DNA of 64,000 bases, taken from Lingula anatina. Lineage: Eukaryota > Brachiopoda > Lingulata > Lingulida > Lingulidae. The first letter of the stretch is position 1. Every line of letters begins with the position of its first letter. The notes beneath the pieces were generated by a model. The model searched no databases. It saw only the letters and a program-made list of their open reading frames with translations, and had not been told where the DNA came from. The position numbers and the translations under genes are program-made. The stretch spans positions 88,110-152,109 of the forward strand of contig NW_019775963.1 of the NCBI RefSeq assembly GCF_001039355.2, read 5' to 3'. Below, piece after piece: positions 24,811 to 37,726 of this stretch.

Positions 24811-27800
24811 ATGGGGAATACTGGGCCTGGTGGACAGAAAAGACACAACTCTGGGGATGACCCGCCTTCATCTCCTGGTGTCGGAAGGACTAATAGATTA
24901 ATTTACCAACCATCTATGGATGAAAGTGATGAATTCATGCCTGGATCACTGAGGGTACTAGTACATATTTAAATTGAACCTCACAATTAATTTCTCGCTT
25001 GACTTGAGGTTAAGTGGTTGGATTTGTCCTAGAAATATTTTAATTCGTATAGGTTTTAAACATTTTACACCTACACAATCTTTAATAGTCAAGTTACTTT
25101 GTTTGAATAACTGAGAGTCTGATCAAAGCCAGCACATAACTGAATTTAGATAAATATAAAATTGAAAATGGATGGCTTCAGACTTCAGTGTGTGTGTCTT
25201 TTTTTTTTTTTTGGGGGGGGGAGTTACAGCAAATTAAAGTATCCCAAAAAGAGTATAGAAAATGTAGTGCAATTTGTGTATGAAATTATCAAAGAATAGT
25301 TTTGGATTTTAACATTCCAAAAATGTGGTCTCTTTGAATTCGGTGCAGTGATTACATTCAGTATTTGGGAATAAAAGAAAATTTCTGTAATCTGAGAGCC
25401 CAGTTTCCAAGTGACTTTAGCCTCATGGCTGAAGTCAATGAAATGAAATAATTAGATTTATACCATGTGAATTTTTTTTAATCTGAACTTCTGAATGTTT
25501 TGAGGGGTGGGAAGGAAAAATTAAAATTGATAATTTGTTTGTGCTTCAGTTTGATGATCAAAATAGCCATTCTATGTCATATTGTCTCATTGTGCCAGTT
25601 TGAAAACTATAGTTACCCTTCAAAACAGAAATAACCACTGATAATGAAGAATATGTATTTTCAGGCAGCGACTTTAGGCCAAGATATTGACCTGACCACT
25701 CGAATGCGTGCAGACTCCCTCAGCAATTATGTACGGCCCAATAAAGAAATTAGGTTACCCACTCCATTTAAATGGGAAGGTGGAGGAAAAGAAGTCTATA
25801 TGTCAGGGAGTTTTGATAATTGGAAATCAAAAATACCTATGGCAAAAAGGTAATCGTTGATTTAGTTTTTGGAGAATTGTGAATGCCAGATAGTTGGAAG
25901 CCTCAACATGGCTGTCAAAATACATTGGTTTTCTTTAAAATTCTACACAGTTTGCTGAGAAGAACAAAAGTACAAGTCGACACATTTAGTAACACCTCAA
26001 ATTGCATGAATATAGAGATATGATAAATGCTTGCTTTTCTTTTTTTTCAACATGTTTCACTTATCTTGTTTTTCCTTAGCCATGGTGACTTTTATACCAT
26101 TGTAGACCTAAAAGAAGGTCAGCATGAGTATAAGTTTCTAGTTGATGGCCAGTGGGTACACAGTGCAAATCAGGTAACAACAGAGACATAAGGAACAGAT
26201 GATGCAGACATAAGCAGTACAGCTAATATTTTATATGAGAGCATTTTGGAATTTTGTATTGGATTGTTATCAGATTTTACAGAAGGAAAATATTTGAAAA
26301 TAGAAGTGTGCATGCTTATGTCAGCATTATCTGAGACATGTTCAAGAATAAGTAGCTAGAGTGGGGCAACTCATGGCTACCATTTTTGACCATGTCATAT
26401 GATAGACAGAATGAACAAAACTGATTACATATGTTGATTTATTTTCAGCCACGGAGACTTTTTTGTGATTATAGACCTGCCAGAAGGCATAACTGAGTAC
26501 AAATTTTTAGTTGACGGAGTATGGTGTCATGACAAAAATGAGGTACTTGTACCATTCCATTTTAAAGAGAAAGAACACACTCTCAGGTTGAATTGAAAAA
26601 CAGGGAATCGAAGAACAAGATGTCACATAGTCCTTGTGACTATGTGACTCTTTTAAGCCCCAATATTCAACTTTGCAGGTACGCCAGCATCTGGCAGCAG
26701 TGTCCAATGTGCTTCTTTTGTTTTGGACACTATATTTCTTTCAGTTTCTATTGCAGTGTCTTATTCTAAATTTTTCACTCTTTTTTTTTATTGAAGAGTG
26801 TTCTTTCCCGTGATTAGCCAGAATTTTTAGTGTGGAAGTAGAAAGTGTGGCTTTAAATGTTAGAAGAGTAGCCTCTACAACCCCACCAATAATGTGTAAA
26901 GTTGATCTACTAAATGGTTTATATATAATGCTAAGAATTAATGCTTAAAGAAAAAAAGGCTGTTATTTGGTCATTCAGTCTTTTATTTAAAGTACTGACC
27001 AGAGCAGAAGTGCACTAGCATTAGGTTGTTGGAAATTGCTTATATTACACCTTGTTTAAAGGCAGATGTGTGCGTCAACCTGAGGTTTTTAATTGGTACA
27101 GATTCCAATGAAAAAAAAAAGACATTGTGGAAATTACACTCATATTAAAGGGACTGATTGTGTTTGAGAAAAAGCTTACATAAAAAAACTTTTGAAAAAT
27201 TGGGGTGGTTTACAAAAGATATATTGGTACTAGTATAACATTACCTTGATGATCTGCAAGCCCTTAAAATGATGTTTACAAACATGTTGTCATGATCGCC
27301 ATTTCTTAATGTAAAAAAAAAAATTATCTGTAGTACAAATTGCTTGTATTTTCATTTACACTGTAGAGCTTTAATTTTTGGCAAAAGAAATACTTTACCA
27401 AATCTAATGGTGTGTCCCTTTAACTATGGGTTGATTATTGTGTGATAGTGAATGGTTTTATAATAGCTACTGTTATTTTAGTATGATGATCCCAACAATC
27501 AAATTGGATGCTTACATATGTTATCAAGAATTTATTACTTTGGTAATGTATTCTTGATGTGATTTTAGGCCTGAATTTTAACTGGAAAGAAATAAACTGT
27601 ATTTTAAGGAACATTTCATAAGGGGAGTTGATATGTAAAGCTATTGTAAACAATATAGTTTGTGTTAAAAGTGTTCTTTGTTTAACAGTTTTTCCATGTA
27701 TTTTAAGCTACCCTGTATGATTATTATATAACAGAGCTCCGCTGTTGTCTCAGAGTAGGACTTTAGTCACTCTTAAAACCTTCCAATGTTAAGGTAACAT

Positions 27801-29405
27801 GCTGTGGATGAAAATTTTACCTGCATTGCAGTTCTTTTTTGTATATTGATGCATAATCATGGCTCAATTTCATTGAATACATTTACTTAAAGAGTTTTGT
27901 TTTGTTCTTAATGGTAAAAAGTTACTCTGTATGAATTGTGTTGTTTCTTTCAGCCAACTACAACAAACAATATGGGGACAAAAAACAATATTATGAAAGT
28001 GAAGAAGTCTGACTTTGAAGTGTTTGAAGCATTAAAAAGTGATGCAGTGGGAACGAATGAAAGCAAAACCTGTAAGTGTACATCTGATCTGGATGCTATA
28101 ATGCAATTTTTAGACATTTGATAAAGAACAAAGCACTTGTGGTTGCAGTAATCCAACGAGCTGTTAAATTAGCAATATATTTATATATATTATGTATATA
28201 GTCACGTTTTATGGCCTGTGGCATAAAAGATGTATCATCTCATGAATAAAATAATCATTTGTATTCACAGCTATGTCTGGGTCACCACCAGGGGAGTATT
28301 GTCAAGAAGTGCCACAGAGAAAGCCCAATGAAAAAGTTCCAGGTCCTCCTATTCTGCCACCACATTTATTGCAAGTTATTCTCAACAAAGATGTACCAGC
28401 TAGTGTATGTTTATGTTTTGAATTATTTTAAATTATCTTATTTTTGATACTTAGGATTAAAATCATGTGCACTGTTATAGGTACATCTCAAGTTCACAAT
28501 AAAGGACCAAAATGTGTCAACTATTGTTAGGACACATGGTAACAGATGTGGGTTTGGCTAAAAAAGATGTTTAGAGCAAATAATGTAATGTTCACTTATT
28601 TGTTTTTCTAAGGCAATGTTGAAAGTTAATCAAAAATGTGGATGGCTATAGAAAGAAGTGTCATTCACAGAGACATATTGTGTGTAAAATCTTTGAAATA
28701 AATATGACTAAGTATTGCTGTTATGTTTCAGTGTGAACCAAATCTGCTGCCAGAACCCAACCATGTGATGTTGAATCACTTGTATGCTCTTTCTATCAAG
28801 GTATGTTCTTTCTTTGTTCACTTTTTCTTGTCAAGTGTAGATGCTCATAAACAACTTCAAGGCAGTCTTGGCTGGTTGGTTTACAGTGTTGTGATAGCTG
28901 GCTGCCATCAACTGGAATTTGTACTTCATTGGTTCTGAATTTGGCAAGGTTCAGTATTTTATGTCTTTGGTTCCAAAGCTGGAAAAATCTAATGTATGTA
29001 TCATTGTATCAAGAAGTAACTGTGATGCTCTTTCCCTGTGCGCTGTATTTACACCTTGATTTAGGGGCAGCAGTTAGCAATGCTCGCTACAGCGTAACCA
29101 CCCTAGAGCTGTTACATCCATTTTGTAGGGGAGTGATGCACAGTGTTGCACCCAAGTTTTCATAGATGAACTAAAATTGCCTTTGACAGCACTACTTACA
29201 GTTAAACATTGTCTCAAAAATCAATGAAGTCTGTAACCACTTGAATAATGGAAACCAAAATAAAGTGCATAGAGTAGTGCAAGTTTAAAAAATGAAAGGT
29301 ATCAGTTGTCCAATTTATTTATTTCAGGATGGTGTAATGGTACTCAGTGCAACCCACAGGTACAAGAAGAAGTATGTGACTACATTGTTGTATAAACCAA
29401 TTTAA
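24811..29405 (+). CDS. PRKAB: AMP-activated protein kinase beta subunit
   Basis: Exons 24811-24954, 25665-25849, 26080-26173 (or alternative 26449-26542), 27954-28071, 28271-28404, 28732-28800, 29328-29405 give 273 residues, like human beta1/beta2 (270-272). The protein begins MGNTG, the N-myristoylation signal. The CBM48 glycogen-binding domain spans roughly residues 75-160. Trp101 (GSFDNW), Lys128 and Trp135 sit at the known glycogen-contact positions, and Ser103 lies at or next to the human Ser108 position. The C-terminal alpha/gamma-binding domain is almost invariant (PPILPPHLLQVILNKD, LLPEPNHVMLNHLYALSIK, LSATHRYKKKYVTTLLYKPI). AMPK senses the AMP/ATP ratio; beta is its scaffold and glycogen sensor. 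All junctions fit GT-AG. A single gene stands where vertebrates have two. Confidence 0.97.
25198..25222. repeat. T-run followed by G-run
   Basis: A T(13) or longer run directly followed by about nine G bases, in intron 1 of the AMPK beta gene. Similar T(n)G(n) tracts occur at 2299-2326, 12318-12338, about 19268-19310 and 23865-23915. Confidence 0.8.
26449..26542 (+). CDS. PRKAB: Alternative (mutually exclusive) exon of AMPK beta glycogen-binding domain
   Basis: 276 bases downstream of exon 3 is a second 94-nt exon with the same phases (2 in, 0 out), an ATTTTCAG acceptor and a GAG|GTAC donor. It encodes HGDFFVIIDLPEGITEYKF and so on, identical to exon 3 at 20 of 31 positions and open throughout. 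The glycogen-contact Lys (EYKF) and Trp (GVWCHD) are kept. Differences fall at ITE versus QHE, GVWCHDKNE versus GQWVHSANQ, and PEG versus KEG. Using both exons would shift the frame (2 x 94 nt), so only one can be included. Expression is not shown by sequence. Confidence 0.88.
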
Positions 29406-31286
29406 ATTGGGGACACTACATGTATAACCTAATCAAATGTTTTCTAGTGGCAAAAGTCAAAGACCACTGTTGTGAACATGTGGAAAGGAGAGCTGCAGCA
29501 TAATTATGGTGCTGTAACCTAGACACTTCAATATAGCATGTATTCCAAAGCTGCAAATTTGTAAAAAGCAGTTTATATAGACACAAAAATTGCTTGAAAG
29601 CATCTGTGTTAGTCGAGATGTAATACAGTTCAGTGATATTACCAATAGTTACTGATCATTAATGGAAGGTTTCCTATGTGGAAAAAAGTAAGCAATTATT
29701 TTTCCCTTTTCATCTGTTGTAATAGTATTGTACAAGAATTTAGCACTAAAGGATATTTTAGTATCATGTAAAGATATCAAAATAGGTTTTTATTCATCTC
29801 TTATATTTTAAGTTAAAAATTTAAGAAAGTCATATTTGTAGATTATGGTGAAGGTTCCTATTTGTAATGAAGAAATTGTAATCGCCATGTGAAAAAGTGA
29901 AATGCAAATTGAAAAGGATTTAGTTAATTCAACAGATATCTATCACTAACAGCTGAAGAATTTTAGACAGCTTGTAAGAAAATTACAAACCAGGTTGACT
30001 GTTGAACAATAATTGTCAGTCTTTGTTCGTTTGATTTGATATTAATGGATTGCCTGTGTAATAATAATATGCTAGGTCTTTTTGTGAAGTAAACGTTAAA
30101 TTTTCTTTAAAAGAAATATACAACTTTTAGATTTCTTTGTTAGCCTTATGATATATAATTAAAAGTGATAGAAAATGTTTCAAAGTATTTCCAAGTGCTT
30201 TGTAATTTGATATTATAAAATCACAGCAAGCTCCAAGAAGTTGCTGTAGTGTGAATTTTCAGAATTGCGATGCAGTAGAAACTAATAGCTTCAGCCTATG
30301 TTAACAAGACTGATTGTTTTGGGTTTGGCAGATTGAGAGGCTTTTGCTTTTAACAAGCTTTAAACAGATTATTTGTGTTGCGACGTACAGTTGTCCAAAA
30401 GTAAAAAAAGAACCTGTTCATTTTGTGTGGTCTGGTATATCATTTAGTAAGTTGCTTGTAAGAGAAGTGTCATGTTACAAAATACAAGGAGTCTATTGTT
30501 TGAGTGCTCAATAAATTGTTCAATGCCCCACTTATCCTCCAGAAAAGTATTTTTCCCCCCAATTTCGGAAGATTTTGTTTAACACAATTTTTACTTGTGA
30601 TTGGTAATAGTATTTTTTTGAAGGGCAAACTGAAAAGTGTGTCAGAATTTTAAATGAAATCTTTTAAAACAACATCCAATAATTTGACCATTTTTATTTT
30701 TGATGTTGAATGCCGCTTGACAATTTACATGTAAAAGTTCTATTTCAACACTTTTGTTCTGTCCCTAAAATTCATTTGCAACATATACGATTTTAAAAAT
30801 AAAATTTAATAGTGAAGCTTCACCAGTGATGCTGTGTAAATCTTATTCTTTAACTACTGTTCTACAGTCAGGAGTTGGAAGAGCTTAAAAGACAAAGCGT
30901 GTAATGTTTTATGGCATGATTTATTTCAACGTGGCTTTCCACAAAACAAAGAAAACAAAAAAATGTGTCAAATGCAGTTCTAGCATCTATATTAGCTGCC
31001 ACACTTGAAGATGAGCTTGAATACTGCGACATGGTAAAATTCAGTTGGCAATGGGAACTCGTATTTTTGAAACCAACTGCTGGAAGCCTTATGGACGTCT
31101 TCAACCCATCACCACTATAATAAGGTAACTGGACTAAGTAGTCTTATATGTCACTTAAATAAGCATGGGATCAACCTAAGCCTGCCTGGAAGATGCATTT
31201 AAGGCCTTAAATTCATAAGCGTAGTCGAAGACAAAATTTGTGCGTTTTTTGGTGTTCATGTTATTGAATCTGTTGAGAGAATATGT
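29406..31286. other. Convergent intergenic region: 3' UTRs of AMPK beta and peroxiredoxin-5
   Basis: No coding exon seen. AATAAA at 30510-30515 is a candidate polyadenylation signal for the plus-strand AMPK beta gene. The right part probably holds the peroxiredoxin-5 3' UTR on the minus strand. Confidence 0.5.
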
Positions 31287-33751
31287 TTACAGCTGGGACA
31301 AAACATTATCTGCCAAACTGCAAGTGAGTCCTGTCCCATCTGGCTCCACATTGAGCTTCTTCACAACACCATCCTCTACAACCATGGAAAATCTGGAAAA
31401 AAATAGTGAAAAACGGCAATTTCATTTGGTCAATATACATATTTGTAACAAATTAGTACACAAGTTACCAACATTAAGCAGTTTATGTAAAAAAAAGTTC
31501 AAATTAGCATACTTAATTAATGTAAAACACAATTTTACAGTAAAAGAAGAGGTCCGATTTTTACTACAATTTGATAAGTTTTTAACTACCAGTGCAGTAC
31601 AAGACCAGCTATTATGAATGTCAGTGTTACCTTTTACAACGAACGCTGCCCAGTGCACCTGTGAGGTCTTTCTCCAGATCTGCTGCCTGCACAGTAAAAT
31701 TTTTTTTAAAAATCTATAATCTATAAAACATGTTTTGCAAGTGGAAGCCCTATAGGCAGCTGCATGTTCAAGGAATTGCCAAGCAGTTTTATTCTACTCA
31801 AAAGAAATGAAAATTTATACCAGACTAAAAAGAACTAGTTCACTGAAATACTACAGAGAGTTTTTAAAACTGTGCATAAATTCATGTGAACGCCAATGTG
31901 AATGCAAATGCCATTAGAATAGAGTTTGTGTTAAGAATAAAACTAAACAGCAATATTTGCACTTACATTAGCAAACAGTAGAACTGACTTACCTTTGCAA
32001 ATTCTCCTTTGTAGTCTGCCAACATTCGGATCTGAAAATAAATGTCAAAAACCAATTACACCAAATGTTGTTTTAGAATACTACCAAGGACGGCTAAATA
32101 TTGTGAGCTGATGTTTCAACATGACAACGCATTATGCCAAAGCACACTTAAGAGAGAGAGAAAGAGTGTGGCGGAGAAATGAACATCTCAATATGACTGT
32201 ATAAGTTATAATAATAGAATTAAAGGGGAAGCAACATGGTTAATACCAATTTTTGAGTTTAAGAAAGGTACCACTTGACCAAAATGAACAGCTGTTACGT
32301 AACCCTTAATTTGAGAAGGGAAAAATTACCACCAACCAGTAACTCGAGACTGCTCTGATCACATTGAGATAAGATAAAAAAACAACTGAAATAAATGTTA
32401 GGTCTAATTTTTTTTTCTTTTTTGGCATAAACAAAGGCATTATTTCTTTTGTATTTACAAGCATGCCATAAATATCAACAATGACAACAAAGGTTTATTC
32501 CCCTACTAATCCGTACTTTCAAGATGCACATCATCATCTTTGCATGCAGAGATACATAAACAAGTAAAACACGCAAAAGCTATCTAACTGCATAATTTTT
32601 ACATGACCTTGTTTAAATTGCTAGTTAAAAATTGAATAGACATGAAAAAGACATCACCAGGATTTACACCTCAGATAAGAAAAGTGAATGGCCATGGGTT
32701 GGTATAAGGAGTTTGAAAACCTATCTTACAGGTCGATAATGACTGCTTAGGTTGATAGCTTAACTTGCTAGCTCCCTTTCCTGTGAGAGGGCACCGTCCC
32801 CTTATACATCATCCCACTACATGACAATGAAGTTTATTACTGAAAAGGACACATATTTAAAGTTCAATGTTTTCAAAACAAACCTCTAATTTGTATCTGT
32901 TGATTAGTTAGTCAATAGTTGGGGATGTTTTCTGAAGAATGTGCAATGTTCAAGCCATTCATTGATTCTGTTAGTGTGCCGCATCCTTTTTAACTAATAA
33001 CATCATCTACATATTTACTTTGCCATTTGCTCCTTGATTTTCTCCCCAGGCATCCATCACAAACGGATCGTTGACTGCAATACATGCAACCACATCCATG
33101 CCTTTGGCTTTCAGTTTGTCAAAATTCTGAACATAACCAGGAAGATGTGTCTGAAATAAATACCGTTTTATGAGAAGCCAATTAGGAATGAAAATTTATG
33201 AAGATCATGACAAAACTGCTGGTGTTTCCCAGTGACAGATACACAGAAAGTGGATTTTAAATTTACCACTTATCTTTGAGTATATCAAGAATTAATCATG
33301 TATCAATGAATATAATGCTAGACATACTAAAAATATTGTACTTATTTTGAAAGCCATAGTGACCTAGAAAGAGGACAGAATAACTGTTACTGTCTATGTG
33401 CTAAGCACTGAAATGCGAGCTACTGAAAACCAATCCAATCATGATTCTGAAGCACTTTGAAACTTACAGGTGCTGCCACTTCAAACATATTCCTTTTACC
33501 TTTGAACAACCTGGAGTAAATGCTCCTGGAACGCCAAATAAAACCCCTTTTTTGCCTTTAAACAAGTCTCCCAGATTGACTTTTGTGTTTGGGGTCTTCT
33601 CCAAAACTTCAATGTTTGGCAATCTATCTCCTTCCTAAAATACACAAAGAATTACACATATTTATGAACTTCGTTTACTGATTCCTGAGCGCATTTATAG
33701 TTAATTGTCAAATTTGATTATTTGAACAGCTGAGTTATTGTTGAAAGTAAA

Positions 33752-33797
<46 letters not shown>

Positions 33798-34487
33798 GAA
33801 AACAAAAACAGTAAAGGAGGANNNNNNNNNNNNNNNNNNNNNNNNNNNNNNNNNNNNNNNNNNNNNNNNNNNNNNNNNNNNNNNNNNNNNNNNNNNNNNN
33901 NNAAAAAAAAAAAAAAAAGAAAAAAAAAAACATTGGAAGTCAAAAGCTGTTAGGGTGGGTGGGAATAATGCAAAAGTACCAATGAACCTTTGTTAAACTG
34001 CATCCTTTTCGTAAAGTGCATCATTACTACACATTCACAAACAAATACATCTCAAATTCTGAGTTTAGCAAAATTAACTATCAAACCAATGTATGTCGAT
34101 AAAAGAATTCAACAAATTCAAATGCAGATACTCAAGTTGGGTTTGGTTACATTTATGTACGGTTGTACCTTGATATAGTCTATCGCGTCATAAAACGGGT
34201 CTCTATTCCTGTTCCTCGTATCCACTGACTGTTAAGATAACAAAAGAGCGGCGGATTATGTCGGATAATAATGTCCCAAAGCTTACAGGGCACACTTACT
34301 ACTATTACTAATAGTAGGCTAGTAAGCTAACCCGTAAGCTAAAGTGAGGCAAACCTGCTTAGGAAACAGCTCAACAGTCCATGCTTACCTTGATAGGCAT
34401 ACTGTTGACAGTAGCAGTGAAAAATGTCCTTGAACCTCTGATAAACTGACGATTGACCTGTGTCAGCACTTTTCCACAACAACGCAT
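31287..34487 (-). CDS. PRDX5: Peroxiredoxin-5 (mitochondrial/peroxisomal thiol peroxidase)
   Basis: Exons 34389-34487, 33500-33634, 33019-33150, 31993-32031, 31631-31686, 31287-31392 give 188 residues. The peroxidatic Cys76 is in GAFTPGCSK. Cys101 (VVACIAV) and the resolving Cys178 (GTGLTCSL) match the three human cysteines, as expected for an atypical 2-Cys enzyme that reduces H2O2, alkyl peroxides and peroxynitrite. Residues 1-30, rich in Arg, Thr and Ser without acidic residues (MRCCGKVLTQVNRQ), look like a mitochondrial presequence. The C-terminal SQL is a PTS1-type peroxisomal signal, as in mammals. The start is supported by an in-frame TAA two codons upstream. The gene diverges from KNL1. 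A 60-nt candidate cassette exon lies in intron 1, as does the 81-base N gap. Confidence 0.96.
33752..33930. other. Poly-A tracts around an assembly gap of 81 N
   Basis: A long A run (about 33753-33793) is followed by a short unique stretch, N at 33822-33902, and another A-rich run to about 33930. It lies in intron 1 of peroxiredoxin-5. The gap probably reflects homopolymer sequencing failure. Confidence 0.95.
34169..34228 (-). CDS. PRDX5: Candidate 60-nt cassette exon in peroxiredoxin-5 intron 1
   Basis: Between exons 1 and 2, both phase 0, is a stretch bounded by TTAACAG| and |GTACAA. It is exactly 20 codons and fully open in the required frame (SVDTRNRNRDPFYDAIDYIK). Its last two residues, IK, duplicate the end of exon 1 (MPIK) before the conserved EGDRLP. 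It would insert 20 residues between presequence and mature enzyme. It could equally be chance or an alternative first-exon remnant. Confidence 0.4.
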
Positions 34488-35899
34488 TCTTTAAAACCTT
34501 TTCAACTTTTTGTTTTAACACTGCAGCAACAACATTTAAGACCTTGACCTTGTTAACAGCTAGTCTGTAGATATTAATAGTATTTCCCAAATATAATATT
34601 TTGATAAAAAGAAGACTAAATTATTTCCTTGAAATTTAATAAACAATATACATTTATGGTAGCATATATAAAACTTACATATTTCAACAAAATTAAAGTA
34701 ATTTGAGAAATAACAGAATAAAAACTTATTTACTGCAAAAACATGCTACTGCGCAGACTCATTGGCGAAGCGGCCATTTTAAACACAACCGTTTGAATTT
34801 GTATAGCATTTACTTAATGTTTTCATGAGCTTATAAAGAAGATTTGTCGGTAGGTTTTTATATATGAAGAGATAGCCAATTTCTTTGTTGTGTGTATGTT
34901 AATTTTTGAAAAAATAGTAATTTAATTCTAATTTAAGGCACAAAATATTGTGTTTTTGTGGTACCCTTTCCAAACATTTTGTTTCACACTGTAGTTTCAC
35001 TTTCAGTCATTAAGAACAGTGCACACCACTGTGCAGATATATCAAATGTTTTTTTTTACATGCAATGACCATATTTAGAGCTACAATAAAACATCAAGGC
35101 TTGAAAAATAAGATCAGAAAAAAACGCCTAATATAGTTGTTTTGATTTTTGATCAGGACCTCTCTTGGGAAATGTCACATAATGAGTGCATCAAATAATA
35201 TAATAATAAACTGAATCCTTCCACAAGAAAAATTACAATACAAACTTTGTAAAATTAAGCATTTGCAAGATTCATTGGTTGAAAAGAATGAGGAATTTTG
35301 TAATGTCTTTGCTTGAGCTTTTGATTCCATTTTATTGACTTTTTAAGTTTTGCAACCTTTCCTCAAGTTCAGCAGTTCATACTATTAGGTCAACACAGCG
35401 CAATACACTAAAAGAAACTACTTTGAATGCAAATTTACCTAGGAAATGGTCATTCAAAAGAAAAAGAATGATATAAAGGGGAAATATAAATTGCTAGATA
35501 ATTGATATCATTGACAGAACTTTACAAATTCTTATGATTTGTTTATGAATTTGGGGTTCACCATGTTTGAAAACTCCCAGAAGAGGTACAGGCTTTTATA
35601 TAATCCTATTTGCTTTTAAATGATCCTTTCCTTGGTTTATACTATGTTGAGTCTTTTTTTTCCCCCCATTTTATTGCATTGTATTGGCCTATATATTGCA
35701 CTGTGTTGCACATTTTAGTATGACTGAAGTTCAGCTGATGAAAATGCACTTGTATATTTAGCAGTTGACCATCTAGATTTCTTCTCATCACAATGCTGCA
35801 AAAGTGCCGTGGGCTTTGCTGTATATAAGTTAAGAATCGTCAATTTTATTTGTCAAGTATTTTCCTATAACTTAATTTTTTATGGTAACTTTTTTCCAG
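34488..35899. promoter_or_regulatory. Divergent promoter region, PRDX5 / KNL1, with KNL1 5' UTR
   Basis: 1.4 kb separate the two outward-facing genes. 34751-34790 holds CTGCGCAGAC (an NRF-1-like half site), ATTGGCG (inverted CCAAT) and GCGGCCATTTT (YY1-like on the minus strand) in a compact cluster. CG|GTAGGT at 34849-34856 could be the donor of a KNL1 non-coding first exon. Transcription starts are not determined. Confidence 0.55.
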
Positions 35900-35926
35900 A
35901 AATCAGTGACATCACTGACGCAAGAG

Positions 35927-37666
35927 ATGGTCTTTCAAGGAACAGAAAATGAAACATTAAGGTTTTATATTAATAAAACTAAATATGAGTTTAAATCTTG
36001 TCTATAACTGATCATTTATTCATGTTTCATGTTTTCTTGTTTTTGAAAAAAACAAAATCTATTTTACGGATGGACTTTGACTCTAACAGAAATCTGATGA
36101 AACTCATGTAGAAAAATAACTTAGACTTGCTTTACATGGTATATTTTCTCTGTGTGTCCACAAAAAGAAGTATTTACTAACAAGTGTTATATTTGCCTTT
36201 TACAGTGGTCAGGCTAGAGGTATGAAAAGGAAGTCATCACACAGACGGTCATCAGTGAGTATATTGCAAGAAGGGAACTTGCATCTTTTATTTTTGATAA
36301 ACATCAAGATCACAGATGACTTTTTACTGCACAGTTGGTATTTTTATATCAGTCTTAATTTAATTTTACACATTTTATTTGGGAGTTTTATTACAAGATG
36401 AAATCAAATTTTCCATCAGGTTGTAAATTTTGATGTAATTCTTTTTGAAAGGATGTGCTCTAAATCCCATTTTGTTTTATAACTAAATAGATTCTCAAAG
36501 TTAGCAAGTCTCCAAGCAGAGGGGCCTTGTGTGATCTCGACCCTAACAGTCAGAAAAAGGTATGGTAACTGTAAAGTAGTAAGTATTTCTAAAATTAAAT
36601 ATAGATTATTTATATGCATACATTAAGTTGGGAAAATGTCTCATTGTCTTCTCAGCCTGGAGAAATATTAGTACGTAACATAAATTTTGACATAATATAA
36701 ATGGTTTCATGCAACCAAAGATGCATTTTTTTGTTGTTTTTGAATGTCCAACATTATGGTCAATAATTTAATTGTACTTCTTATGGGAATCAATTTTATT
36801 TCTGTCCAGAGTGACGATGATGACAACACAAGAAAGATCAAGTCTAGACGAGTTAGCTTTGCTGACACATATCAAGTCAAGTAAGTTATTAGGCCCAGAT
36901 ATTTATTTCAAAGTTTGGTTTCTTCTTAAAATATTGGCTGTGCATGTTGTTTAAGTAAGCAAAGAAATTGATTGGATTTTGTAATGATGAGCATGTTTTA
37001 ATGTTTTACATTTTGAAAATTGTAGAGAGTTCGTGAAGGACACAGCCTTCCTGCAGTCTTCAGCTCTGCAAAAACAAGGTATGTCACTAACATTTAACAG
37101 GCAATGAATTCCTGTGAGTAGAAATATTAGAATACCTGTCATATTTTGATAAGCAAGATTTGTTTTGAATGGAATGCACAATGGTTGACTTTTTATCTAA
37201 GATCAAGGATGTGATGTTTTAGGTTTTTTAACTTTGTTTTTTATTTTGTTTTTAACTTTTTTTTGGATAATTGCACAGCGCTGTCAATTTTCAGCCCCCT
37301 CCCCCCATCACACAAACACATGCACGCACACACGCCTGTTAGATTCGCGTGTCAGCTTTAGTCAGCCCTTGATATTCTAACATGAACCCTTTTTTAAATA
37401 AATACCGTTTAATGAGTAATTTGCCTGCATATTCATGATCAATTTTTGAATTGATAAGAATATGATAAGAAATTCCATCAGATATATACCTTCACCTTTA
37501 AAATTTTAGATGCTGACCAAGCAGGACAGAGGTGAGTTTTACACTATATATAAAATTAAATGTGAAGCCATGTTTCATTTTAAATTACTTGCTTTTAAGA
37601 TGTTAATTTTTCTTAATGATGTATATCCATTATCATAATAAGGATGTGGACATATTAAAGGTTGAG

Positions 37667-37726
<60 letters not shown>

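Noticed and set aside
26449-26542. Second AMPK beta exon as a dead duplicate
   Set aside because: It is open, with intact splice sites, the same length and phase, and conserved key residues. A decayed copy would be expected to lose some of these.
33738-33953. Lysine-rich or phenylalanine-rich open frames
   Set aside because: Translation of poly-A/poly-T tracts across an 81-base N gap.
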